Below are positions 34,398-42,660 of a stretch of DNA of 64,000 bases, in pieces (positions within the stretch are counted from its first letter, which is position 1; each line of letters begins with the position of its first letter). Below the pieces are notes generated by a model. The model was not told the origin of the DNA. It worked only from the letters and a program-made list of their open reading frames with translations, and did no database searches. The position numbers and the translations under genes are program-made. Where the stretch lies: positions 186,001 to 250,000 of the forward strand of contig CAVQFB010000004.1 in assembly GCA_963711675.1 (NCBI GenBank), written 5' to 3'. This stretch comes from CAVQFB01 sp963711675. GTDB lineage: Bacteria; Acidobacteriota; Terriglobia; Terriglobales; Acidobacteriaceae.

Positions 34398-36917
34398 ATG
34401 TCGACACACATCGGTCGGTTTGAAATCCTGAGCGAAATCGTCAAGTCGGAGAAAGGCTCCGTCTACAAAGCCACAGACCCGACGAATGGGCAAACAGTAG
34501 CGCTGAAAACTCGCCGGCTTGACCTGGACGCCGAACAGTCCAAGGCCATTGTTGAGCGCGTCGTCGCTGAAGCGGAGAATACGAAATCTCTCAACAGCGG
34601 AAACATCGCGCTGCTCTACGGCGCCGGTGAGATCGATGGCTCGTTGTGCGCGACCATGGAATATGTGCAGGGCAACAGCATCGCCACCATGTTGGCGCGC
34701 AAGGAAGGCTTCTCGATCTGGGATCTGCTCGACATCAGCCGTCAGGTGTGCCAGGGACTCGATCACGCCCATTCCCACAGCGTAGTGCACTACAGCCTCG
34801 AACCGGCCAAGGTGATGGTTCAGTGGGACGGCAACGTGAAGATTCTCGGTTTCGGCGTCTCCACTATGGGCCTGGTGGAGAGCGATGGTGCCAGTCCAGC
34901 GCCCATTATTCTTCACTATGCCTCGCCCGAAGACGTAAGTGGAGGCACCATTGATGCCCGCTCCAACTTCTATACCTGGGGAGCCATCCTGTATGAAATG
35001 GTGACGGACCTGAAAGCGTTCGACGGCGAGAATGTCGAAACTGTCCGGCGCAAGATTATGGAAGAGCATCCGGTTCCGCCGGTTGAGATCAACAACAAGA
35101 TCCATCCGGCGGTCAGTGATCTGATCATGAAGGCGCTGTCGAAGGCGCCGGAAGCGCGCTTCCAGAACGGACAGGAACTCATCGAAGGGCTCGAGCAATG
35201 CAAGCAGGCCAGCACCCAGCCCGCAAAGAAGGCTGGGGTAACGTCGCCGGCTGTTACTGCGCCGAAAGCGGCGGCAGCAGCAGCAGGCACCAAACTTGCC
35301 GGCCAGCCTGCGGTCAAACCTGCCCCCGCTGCGTCGAAAGCATCGGAGCCCAAGGCTCCGGTTTCCAAAGCACCTCAAGTCGGTGTTCCCGAGAAAAAGA
35401 CCGTTGCGCCCAAAGCCTCACCAGCGCCGTCACGAGCAGCGGTTGCCGGTTCCGAAGGTGGAGCCACTGCACCCGCTGCGTCTGTTCCGCCCCAGAAAGC
35501 GGCTGCGGCAGCCGCGGGCCCAGGCGGCGCTTATCCGACCTCCAGTACTCCGCGGCTTGATCCCACCTCTCAATTCATCACTTCCTGCGTGAAAGCCTCA
35601 GTCGAGGCTCTCGAAAAGGAAGAGGCCAAAATGTCGGCGGCGATTGTCGAAGAGCCGGTCGAGGCACCGAAGTTCGCGGTCGATCCCATGATGGCCGAGT
35701 CTGCATCGGGCAGCAAGCAAGTCAGCTTTTCCGACCTGGAAGAACTTCCGCCGCTGAAAGAGGCATTCTGGGTCGCTCCAGCACCAACGCCGGCAGAGGA
35801 AGTTGCGCAGCAACCTTCTCCGCTCGCAGCGCTCCGCTCCAAGGAACCGGAGAAACCGAAGATCCAGCCTCGTGAAGTGGCCCAAAAGGCCATCAAAGAG
35901 ATCAAGAGCGTTCCGCCCAAGCTGATGATGTATTCCGTAGCCGGGGCGGTCGGAGTCATCCTTCTAATCTGTATCGGCATCGCCATGCGCATTCACTCGC
36001 AAAATGCCGAGGACGAGGGAACACCGGCGCCTGCTGTTTCGCAGCCAGTCTCAACCGCTCAAGCTCCGGCTCCTGCTCGTGCTGCCGTACCCGTACCGGC
36101 TCCGGAGCCCATCGAGCCTTCGGTGCCAGTAAGCGTCGCGCCCGTCGCCAAAGCGCGCGCCAAGCATAAGACGAAGACCCAGGCCCCGATGGCAGTCGCG
36201 ATTATCCCGGGCCAGCTTTCGATCGACTCAACTCCGGAAGGAGCACAACTGCAGATCGACGGCCGCGGCGATCCCACTTGGGTCACGCCCTACAACCTGA
36301 CCGGACTCACTCCCGGGCAGCACACCGTCAGCGTGAACAAGGCTGGATTCACCTCTGAGAGCCGAACTGTCGAGGTCGCGTCCGGCAGCAAGTCGTTCCT
36401 CGTCGTCCACCTCGCACAAATGGCGGCCACGGTCTCGTTCACCAGCGACCCCACGGGCGCATCCATTTTCATAAACGGCAAAGACTCAGGACGCGTCACC
36501 CCGACTCAACTCACTGTCGAGAAAGGCCCGCACGCGTTCGCCCTCAAGAAGGCCGGTTATCTCGACGAGACTACAACGGCCGACTTGCAGCCCGGCCAGA
36601 CCTTCCGCTTTTCGCCGAGTCTGAGACCTCTGGGCAACGTCGACGAGATCAAGACGGTAGGCAAATTCAAGAAATTCTTCGGCGGCGGTGATGTCCCTGC
36701 CGGTATGGGCGTGGTCGCGATCAAGACCCAGCCTAAAGGCGCTCAGATCGCGATCAATCAGCGCATGCTCGACAAAGCGTCACCCGCGGAGTTCGTCCTC
36801 GGCCCCGGCAATTATGTGATTGACATCTCCCTGAGCGGATACAAACCGATTCATCGCGTTGTCAACCTTGACAAAGGGAACAAGGTGGCTCTCGATGAGG
36901 TGATGGAGCACGAATAG
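34398..36917 (+). CDS. Membrane pseudokinase with periplasmic PEGA domains
   Basis: Of 839 residues, the first 265 have the fold of a Hanks-type kinase. Lys37 (VALK) is kept, but HRDxKPxN reads HYSLEPAKV (131-139), DFG reads GFG (151-153), and the Gly-rich loop is degenerate (VKSEKGSVYKA), so phosphotransfer is not expected. A Pro/Ala-rich linker (about 270-500) leads to one TM helix (about 515-537), a second Pro/Ala linker and three PEGA domains (from about 615; e.g. GQLSIDSTPEGAQLQIDG and AAT.SFTSDPTGASIFINGK). PEGA domains are thought to bind the cell surface. Predicted to be a signalling scaffold that spans the membrane. GAGG precedes the ATG. Confidence 0.93.
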   Translation: MSTHIGRFEILSEIVKSEKGSVYKATDPTNGQTVALKTRRLDLDAEQSKAIVERVVAEAENTKSLNSGNIALLYGAGEIDGSLCATMEYVQGNSIATMLARKEGFSIWDLLDISRQVCQGLDHAHSHSVVHYSLEPAKVMVQWDGNVKILGFGVSTMGLVESDGASPAPIILHYASPEDVSGGTIDARSNFYTWGAILYEMVTDLKAFDGENVETVRRKIMEEHPVPPVEINNKIHPAVSDLIMKALSKAPEARFQNGQELIEGLEQCKQASTQPAKKAGVTSPAVTAPKAAAAAAGTKLAGQPAVKPAPAASKASEPKAPVSKAPQVGVPEKKTVAPKASPAPSRAAVAGSEGGATAPAASVPPQKAAAAAAGPGGAYPTSSTPRLDPTSQFITSCVKASVEALEKEEAKMSAAIVEEPVEAPKFAVDPMMAESASGSKQVSFSDLEELPPLKEAFWVAPAPTPAEEVAQQPSPLAALRSKEPEKPKIQPREVAQKAIKEIKSVPPKLMMYSVAGAVGVILLICIGIAMRIHSQNAEDEGTPAPAVSQPVSTAQAPAPARAAVPVPAPEPIEPSVPVSVAPVAKARAKHKTKTQAPMAVAIIPGQLSIDSTPEGAQLQIDGRGDPTWVTPYNLTGLTPGQHTVSVNKAGFTSESRTVEVASGSKSFLVVHLAQMAATVSFTSDPTGASIFINGKDSGRVTPTQLTVEKGPHAFALKKAGYLDETTTADLQPGQTFRFSPSLRPLGNVDEIKTVGKFKKFFGGGDVPAGMGVVAIKTQPKGAQIAINQRMLDKASPAEFVLGPGNYVIDISLSGYKPIHRVVNLDKGNKVALDEVMEHE

Positions 36918-36951
36918 GCATTCGGGCCGCTCTCTTCCTTAGCTCTGAATC

Positions 36952-36978
36952 AAGGCCATCAGCGTTTCGGATGGCCTT
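36952..36978 (+). terminator. Terminator after the pseudokinase gene
   Basis: A 9-bp stem (36952-36960 with 36970-36978, AAGGCCATC and complement) with a 9-nt loop is followed by a TTCATTCT stretch. It lies 35 bp after the stop. Confidence 0.55.
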
Positions 36979-37098
36979 CATTCTCACTCCCGATTCGCCT
37001 TCAGATTCATATTCTTGTCGCGTAGGCCGGGAACACGGGAATCCCCAATCTCTCCTTCCCTCTCAGGAATAAAGGTTTGCGGGTCCATCACCAAGACA

Positions 37099-37114
37099 AG
37101 TGACGATCATCACA
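37099..37114. promoter_or_regulatory. CRP-type palindrome upstream of the cyclic-nucleotide-binding gene
   Basis: AGTGA-CGATCA-TCACA matches the CRP pattern in nine of ten consensus positions, with 6-bp spacing. It is about 50 bp before the GTG start of a cyclic-nucleotide-binding protein. That protein has no DNA-binding domain, so control would need a separate CRP-like factor. Confidence 0.5.
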
Positions 37115-37162
37115 GCTCATTGCCCGGTTGTGGTTTATCCCAATACAACGGCGTGAGGATCT

Positions 37163-37612
37163 GTGACCCATTCTCCTAACCGGCTCGACCCCTCCTTCTG
37201 GAAGGCCCTGGAGCCCATGAAGTCTGTGCGGGAATACGCAGCAGGGGTAACGCTCTTTGAACGAGGCAAGTCCGCCCAGGGTATCTATTTCATTGAACAG
37301 GGAAGAGTCAGGATCCTGTTGGACCGCAATGCGGGTAAGCTTTTTGAGGTGGCCGGTCCCGGCTCGGTTCTCGGTCTCACAGAGAGCGTTTCAGGCCATA
37401 GCTACAAATCAACCGCCGAGGTTGCGGAACGCGCAACGGTCGGGTTCGTGAAACGGAGCGACCTCTTGGACTTCCTGCGGGAGCATTGCGAGGCTTGCAT
37501 GCAGATCGTGCAATTACTCAGCGAGGACCTGCATGTGCTGTACCACGAATTTCGTGGGATAGAACTGCCGGGGTCCCGGCACCGGAAGAAGTCGCTTCGG
37601 AAGCCGAACTAG
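37163..37612 (+). CDS. Cyclic-nucleotide-binding domain protein without a DNA-binding domain
   Basis: This 149-residue protein is a single cyclic-nucleotide-binding (Crp/Fnr effector) domain: GVTLFERGKSAQGIYFIEQGRVRILL at about 27-52, then the AGPGSVLGLTESVSG segment at the phosphate-binding cassette position, and the C-helix at about 115-135. A Crp protein would continue into a winged helix, but this ends in a basic tail (PGSRHRKKSLRKPN). It probably responds to a ligand and acts on a protein partner. The cassette lacks the RxxTxxA signature of cAMP binders, so ligand identity is open. The start is a GTG with GTGAGGAT just upstream. It is convergent with the receiver-TonB_C gene, ending 9 bp from it. 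Confidence 0.88.
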   Translation: MTHSPNRLDPSFWKALEPMKSVREYAAGVTLFERGKSAQGIYFIEQGRVRILLDRNAGKLFEVAGPGSVLGLTESVSGHSYKSTAEVAERATVGFVKRSDLLDFLREHCEACMQIVQLLSEDLHVLYHEFRGIELPGSRHRKKSLRKPN

Positions 37613-37621
37613 CTGCCCAAG

Positions 37622-39451
37622 CTAGTTGGGGAGACGGAAGTTCACCGTAATTTGCGTCTGCACCTCGACCGGCTGCCCATTCAGATAATACGGCTTGTAC
37701 TTCCATTGCCGCACAGCGTCGGTCGCAGCTCGTGCCAGGAGCGGCTGGCCGCTGACTACGCTGACATTCGTGATGTTGCCAGTCTTGCTGATCATGGCCT
37801 GTAACTCCACCGGTCCTTGAATACGCATGGCCAATGCCTGCGAAGGATAGGCAGGTTGCACCTTTTTCAGAATCAACCCCTGTGAAACACCTTGCGAGAT
37901 GTTCACTACCTGGGGTACTGGACGGGGCACATTCACCGGGACGGACGGCACGACATTGGAAAGGTCTTTCACAGCAGAGTTCGACTCATCCGAAATACCG
38001 AGCGCATTCGGCGCCTCAGGTTCAGCCTCAGCTTCCTGTGCTGCGGCCGGACGCCGCGCGCCTTCGCTCTTTACGATCATGGGCTGAGCTTCTTCGATTC
38101 TGACTGTCTTATCCTCCGCAATCGGTCCGGACGATAAGCTCTTGGGCGAGATGGCCGCGCTGGTCTTCGCGGTGCTCGGAGCCGGAGCGACAACAGGAGG
38201 CGTAGACTCGGAAGTCTGGTTTGGAGTCACATCCGCCGCAACCGGTGCCGTAGTCACCTGCGGCGCCGGAGCGGGGACGGATTGTGCTGGCACGGGCTTG
38301 GCAGCTGGTTGACTGACCTTCCCGTGTAACGTTGTCCAGCCAAAATATGCAGCCGCCGCCAGTATCAACACGACGACAGCCGCTACCAGAGGACGCTTGT
38401 TTCTCTCGCTCGGCTCCGCTTCACCTGCGTCCATGCCGAACGACGGCGCTTCCACGACCGTGGCAACCGCGTCAGCGTTTGCCGCGAGCTGCGGCTTGCT
38501 CTCCACCTCTCGCTTTGGTCGCGAAGCAGGCACGGACGGTACGGAGTCGACATCAGAAACTTGCGACGATTCTCTAGCCGGCGCGGGCGCCGAAGCCGCA
38601 CCCTGACCACTCGCCTTGCCAGCCACAGCCGCAGGCTTTGCGGATTGCTTTGTGCCTGAACTTGCTAAAGAAGGACTTCCCTTGATAGCTTCGTGGTTCT
38701 CACCCGGCAGACTCTTACCTGCTGCCTCTGCAGCCTTTTGCAATGCCACTGCCATCGGTCCTGCCCCCGTCTTAGGGCTTGGCTGCCAGGGATAATTCTT
38801 CGAGGATGCCGTTGCCGAAGGCTGATCTGCGATGGAATCTGGAACGGTGTTGGGCATCGACTCAAGTACGGCTGCTTCCGTCGGATCGAGCTTGGGCCGG
38901 GACTCTGGCTCCTGTTCGAGCGCGCCCGACGGCACGGACGCTACCGGAACTGCCCGTGCGGGATCAAACTTAGGTGCTGGAAAGGCGGGCACACCTTTAG
39001 CCGGGGCGGACGCCGGCCCGGATGCGGCGCTGGACACGGGCGATGCGGCACCCGTACCGGCTGGACTCTTCGCGCCTTCAGCACCCTTGCGCAAAAGGCC
39101 ACGCGCCACGCGCAGCGTTCCCTTTGACTGCTCAATGTTGATCGGCTTGGTCAAAACGAGATTGGCGCCGATGCGGAAAGCCTTTGCAACCCCGGCTTGC
39201 CCCTCGACGACCGCTACCGAAAGTGACGACTGGTTGGAGCTTGAGTTCCGCGCGCTCTTGAAGATCAGGCTCGCGTTCTGTTCGTTCTCGCAGTCCACCA
39301 CGATGGCATCGAAGTGTTGCGCCATCAATTTCTTAACTGCGGCAAAAGGGTCGGCCGCCGCCTCAACGCTGAACTCCAGCTCGGTTAAAACCTGTGCCAC
39401 CGTGCGGGCGGTCTTTTCGTCCGGACAGAACAATAGTGCCTGGTAACTCAT
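37622..39451 (-). CDS. Receiver domain-TM-TonB_C fusion protein
   Basis: The 609-residue product begins with a response-regulator receiver domain (residues 1-120; Asp11, Asp53 in IVVDCEN and Lys102 in TKPI are the expected acidic and Lys positions, though the usual Thr/Ser is replaced by VVEG). A long low-complexity Ala/Pro/Ser region leads to one TM helix (about 355-375). The end (about 525-609: LKKVQPAYPSQALAM, then AVRQWKYKPYYLNG) is a TonB C-terminal domain. The topology puts the receiver in the cytoplasm and TonB_C in the periplasm. A phospho-signal might thus alter TonB-dependent energy coupling at outer-membrane transporters. No ExbBD genes are nearby. Confidence 0.9.
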   Translation of the reverse strand: MSYQALLFCPDEKTARTVAQVLTELEFSVEAAADPFAAVKKLMAQHFDAIVVDCENEQNASLIFKSARNSSSNQSSLSVAVVEGQAGVAKAFRIGANLVLTKPINIEQSKGTLRVARGLLRKGAEGAKSPAGTGAASPVSSAASGPASAPAKGVPAFPAPKFDPARAVPVASVPSGALEQEPESRPKLDPTEAAVLESMPNTVPDSIADQPSATASSKNYPWQPSPKTGAGPMAVALQKAAEAAGKSLPGENHEAIKGSPSLASSGTKQSAKPAAVAGKASGQGAASAPAPARESSQVSDVDSVPSVPASRPKREVESKPQLAANADAVATVVEAPSFGMDAGEAEPSERNKRPLVAAVVVLILAAAAYFGWTTLHGKVSQPAAKPVPAQSVPAPAPQVTTAPVAADVTPNQTSESTPPVVAPAPSTAKTSAAISPKSLSSGPIAEDKTVRIEEAQPMIVKSEGARRPAAAQEAEAEPEAPNALGISDESNSAVKDLSNVVPSVPVNVPRPVPQVVNISQGVSQGLILKKVQPAYPSQALAMRIQGPVELQAMISKTGNITNVSVVSGQPLLARAATDAVRQWKYKPYYLNGQPVEVQTQITVNFRLPN

Positions 39452-39711
39452 GGGGCCATCGTAGGTACAGTCGTTTGCCCCAGCAAGTTACGTAGGTAAT
39501 TGTTTGCCCCTTGAAATGTGCACAATCGCCAGCATTTACGCACCCTTCGTCAAGTGGTCGGATTCGGATTGAGAGAGACGGAGTTACACCACGCCGCCAG
39601 CCACCTGCGTTTTCCTCAAGATGGTTACTTTGGGTGCTTTCTAGAGGAGGTACGGTGGTCCGCCGGTCTCAGGCGCCAGCCCCTGCGCTCCCCCCACGCC
39701 CAAGCCGTACA

Positions 39712-40320
39712 ATGCCATGCGTGCGACTACCGCTCTGGCTCAAGATCGGCTGGACTTTCTGGCTGGGGGTCTGGATCCCGATCTATTGGAAGCAGTACGG
39801 GGCGCAGAACTTTCTCTACTTCTGCGACTTGGGGAACATCTTCGTCGCCATCGCGCTCTGGAGCGAGAGCGCCCTCATCTTCTCCTGGCAGGCCACAGGA
39901 CTACTTCTATTTCAGACGCTCTACACCATCGACCTCGCCGGAGCACTCATCCTCCGCAGACATCTGATCGGCGGCACCGAGTATATGTTCGACTCCCACC
40001 TTCCTTTACTTGTGCGCCTTCTCAGCCTGTTTCATGTGGTGATGCCGCCCCTGCTGATCTGGGCGATCCGGCAGCTCGGCTACGATTCCCGTGGATGGAA
40101 GTTTCAAACCCTGACCGCCTGGGTCGTCGTCCCGATCAACTATTTCTGGCGTCCGGAGCAAAACGTAAACTGGGCCCGCGGCCCATTCTTCCGGGAGCAG
40201 CAAGTTGTCCCTGGGCTCGTTTATCTCGGCGCCTATCTGATCCTCGTCCCGCTCGTCGTGTATTACCCTACACACCTGCTGCTGCGTTCGTGGGCACGAC
40301 GATCAAGCGGTGCTCCTTAG
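39712..40320 (+). CDS. Integral membrane protein of unknown function
   Basis: This 202-residue protein has about five hydrophobic helices, starting right after the ATG at 39712 (LPLWLKIGWTFWLGVWIPIYW). Other visible segments are YFCDLGNIFVAIALW and the motif YFWRPEQNVNWARGPF. No family is named with certainty. It is read divergently from the receiver-TonB_C gene and ends before a REP-like hairpin. Frames that are open upstream of 39712 lack similarity to the membrane helices and were not used. The 260 bp between the divergent starts hold no gene. Confidence 0.75.
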   Translation: MPCVRLPLWLKIGWTFWLGVWIPIYWKQYGAQNFLYFCDLGNIFVAIALWSESALIFSWQATGLLLFQTLYTIDLAGALILRRHLIGGTEYMFDSHLPLLVRLLSLFHVVMPPLLIWAIRQLGYDSRGWKFQTLTAWVVVPINYFWRPEQNVNWARGPFFREQQVVPGLVYLGAYLILVPLVVYYPTHLLLRSWARRSSGAP

Positions 40321-40409
40321 ACTGGAAAGGCCGGGTGCTCCGTCCTTCTTTGCAGGGAAAGGTGGCAGTGGGTCAGTTTGGTTATCGTTCTCGCAGTTGT
40401 CATCCCGAA

Positions 40410-40433
40410 GCCCCGCGTTTTCTCCAGCGGGGC
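40410..40433. repeat. REP-like hairpin between convergent genes
   Basis: A 7-bp stem (GCCCCGC at 40410-40416 with GCGGGGC at 40427-40433, 10-nt loop) lies between the membrane protein and the metallopeptidase, which run toward each other. Flanking CATCCCGAA and GAGGGATC half-sites extend the pattern. It may be a dispersed repeat or a bidirectional terminator; no T run follows. Confidence 0.45.
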
Positions 40434-40512
40434 GAGGGATCTGGCGCGGAGTCTGGCAAATCGACCCACCACGGGACAGGTTGGGAGATCGCGCACCGAC
40501 ACACGAAAGAGT

Positions 40513-42561
40513 TTATCCCTCGCCAATCTCTTGCAGCGCTCGCTCCGTCGCTGCGAGCAGTGCTTCTGCGCCCACCGGCTTGCCCGTCGCATTCTCCATC
40601 CAGAGATCTGGGCTTACACGGCCAACCTTGGCTATCCGCTCAACCTCGGACCCTATGTTGCCCGCCTTCTTCATCTGCTCTTCAATCTGAAACGCGATCA
40701 GGTGCCCGATGGGATAATCCGGCAGATACATGAACGCGTCGATCATGTGCGAATAGACCCCCAGCAGGACAACATCCTTCTTCCCCAAAACGGGCGCGTA
40801 ATATTTGTTCCACATGTCTTTTGAGATTGCGAGCACAGCTTCGCGCAGCTGTTGTGACGATGCTTCAGGATGGTCGTACATCCAGTGCCACACCGCGATA
40901 TCGACCAGCGCGACGCCGGCAATTTCGTACGTGGCCCAGAAATCGTGGATCGTCTTCAACGCCTCACTGCGCGCGTCGGGCGGCGCCAGGCCAAGCAGTT
41001 CGAGATCGTGACCCTGAAAAATGAATGCGAAGGCCTCCGTGCACGCCGTATTCGGCACGCCCCGCAACAGGGTGTGATCCACGTCCACGAGGGAAATCGT
41101 CTGCTCGACGTTATGTCCCATCTCGTGCGCGGCCACGCTGAATCCCTTGTAGTTCATGCCCGACTTCTCGATCCGCGTCCGCAAGTGTGCCCTCTCCGAG
41201 CGCATCTCTGCGCCCATCGCATGCCCCGCGCCTCGCCCAGGATCGACAACAATTTTTTCCGCCAGCGCCCGCGCCCGTTCCGCGGTAAATCCCAGCTTCA
41301 CCAGCAACTCAGGCATATCCCTGTGATACGCCTCGGGTGTCGGATACCGTTTGGCCACGATCTTGTCGAGTTCCGTTTCATCGCGCGCACTGCCCGGTCG
41401 AAAACCCACATACCAGATGTCGAACGGCTCAAGCGGTCTGCCCAATTTTTGTTCAATCAACTTCGCGATCTTCGCCACGAGCCGCGACTGCAGAATCTGT
41501 TCCAACATCTGCTTCACCCGCGCTTCGGGGATTTCCCGGTCTTCGTCGAAGCGCCTGGCAATCAGTGAAGGTGCTGTCGGGGAGTACGGATCAACCAGCG
41601 TTGCCGCCGCAAACGTCTTCAGCAGCATCGCGTAACGAATATCTGGCTCCGGAGCATTCGAGACGATCTGATCCCGCGGTGCCACCTCGCTCGCATCACT
41701 CACAGCCGCTTTCGAAACTTCGTTCGTGAACGGGTCCCAATCCACGTGGGGATTGTCGATCACCACTTGAGGAATCGTCTGCGTAATGATCCGCTCCATC
41801 ACCTGCTGAATCGTGCGCTGCCTTGCGAGCCCACTCTCCTTGTCGATGTAGTCCGCTTTGATCTGGTCACGCAGTCCCCAATGGCTGAGCAGGCGCATCT
41901 TCGGCGGAAACAGACGCCGTCCCTCGCGATCAAGCACGTGATGCAGCCAGATGTTGTACTTGATGACGTAGTTGTCCGCCTCGGCCGCGGCTTTTGCCGT
42001 TGCCAGATTCACTTCCGCCGGGATTCGTTTCGAAAAACGTTGCGTCAGCCGCGCTTCTGCCCATTGGCGTCGGCTCCAGTGTTTGCCTTGCGTCAGACGC
42101 TCCTCGAGCGTTGTCAGCGGGAAATTCAGCAAGACTGTGAAAGCCAGCTTGTTCCCAAAAAAATCATCGAGGACGTGCGCGCCCGGATCGTACCCCCCAA
42201 AAACCTCGTCGAAAGGAAGCACCGGCCCCAGGTCAAGATCCTGCTGCTGCCGGAATTCGCGGTTGATCTCGTGCATGTGCCCGTCAAGCTGCTCGAGCAG
42301 ATATTCAAAGCGGCTGAACATGGTGTCGAGCCGCTCCTGATCGCTGGCAAAATTTTCGCGGACGAAGTACTCGAACTCTCCTGCATCACCATCTTCGCTC
42401 CGCCAGAAGGCCGCTACCTGCGCCAGCCCGCGATGGACGCGAGTGCGCTGCCCCTCCCCGTATTTTGCCGTGAGTTCACGCTCCAGCGTCGCGATGCAGC
42501 TCTCAATCCAGGAAGGTCGTGTGGCGACTTGAGGTTCGGCGACTACCGTTGAAGATGACAT
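40513..42561 (-). CDS. Cytoplasmic zinc metallopeptidase (M3-like gluzincin)
   Basis: The 682-residue protein has no signal peptide or TM helix. The zinc site is visible: HEMGH (about residues 484-488, in AAHEMGHNVEQ), with the third ligand expected as the Glu of NTACTEAFAF about 30 residues later. This spacing and the all-helical character fit the thimet-oligopeptidase-like (M3) group of gluzincins, which cut short peptides. The N-terminal 300 residues are helical and not recognisable. The ATG at 42561 opens the frame naturally. It stands alone downstream of the MscS gene on the same strand with a 99-bp gap. The specific family needs a profile search. Confidence 0.8.
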   Translation of the reverse strand: MSSSTVVAEPQVATRPSWIESCIATLERELTAKYGEGQRTRVHRGLAQVAAFWRSEDGDAGEFEYFVRENFASDQERLDTMFSRFEYLLEQLDGHMHEINREFRQQQDLDLGPVLPFDEVFGGYDPGAHVLDDFFGNKLAFTVLLNFPLTTLEERLTQGKHWSRRQWAEARLTQRFSKRIPAEVNLATAKAAAEADNYVIKYNIWLHHVLDREGRRLFPPKMRLLSHWGLRDQIKADYIDKESGLARQRTIQQVMERIITQTIPQVVIDNPHVDWDPFTNEVSKAAVSDASEVAPRDQIVSNAPEPDIRYAMLLKTFAAATLVDPYSPTAPSLIARRFDEDREIPEARVKQMLEQILQSRLVAKIAKLIEQKLGRPLEPFDIWYVGFRPGSARDETELDKIVAKRYPTPEAYHRDMPELLVKLGFTAERARALAEKIVVDPGRGAGHAMGAEMRSERAHLRTRIEKSGMNYKGFSVAAHEMGHNVEQTISLVDVDHTLLRGVPNTACTEAFAFIFQGHDLELLGLAPPDARSEALKTIHDFWATYEIAGVALVDIAVWHWMYDHPEASSQQLREAVLAISKDMWNKYYAPVLGKKDVVLLGVYSHMIDAFMYLPDYPIGHLIAFQIEEQMKKAGNIGSEVERIAKVGRVSPDLWMENATGKPVGAEALLAATERALQEIGEG

Positions 42562-42660
42562 CTATTTCTCCTGCTTGAATTAGAAATCCGTTGCTTGCGG
42601 CCAACAATGAAATGAGAAAGACCCACGCCGACAGTCATGGGACATCGCGCCCCACCGCCA

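Noticed and set aside
34389..35378. 329-codon minus-strand frame over the pseudokinase
   Set aside because: Arg-rich and antisense to a well-supported protein; no start signal.
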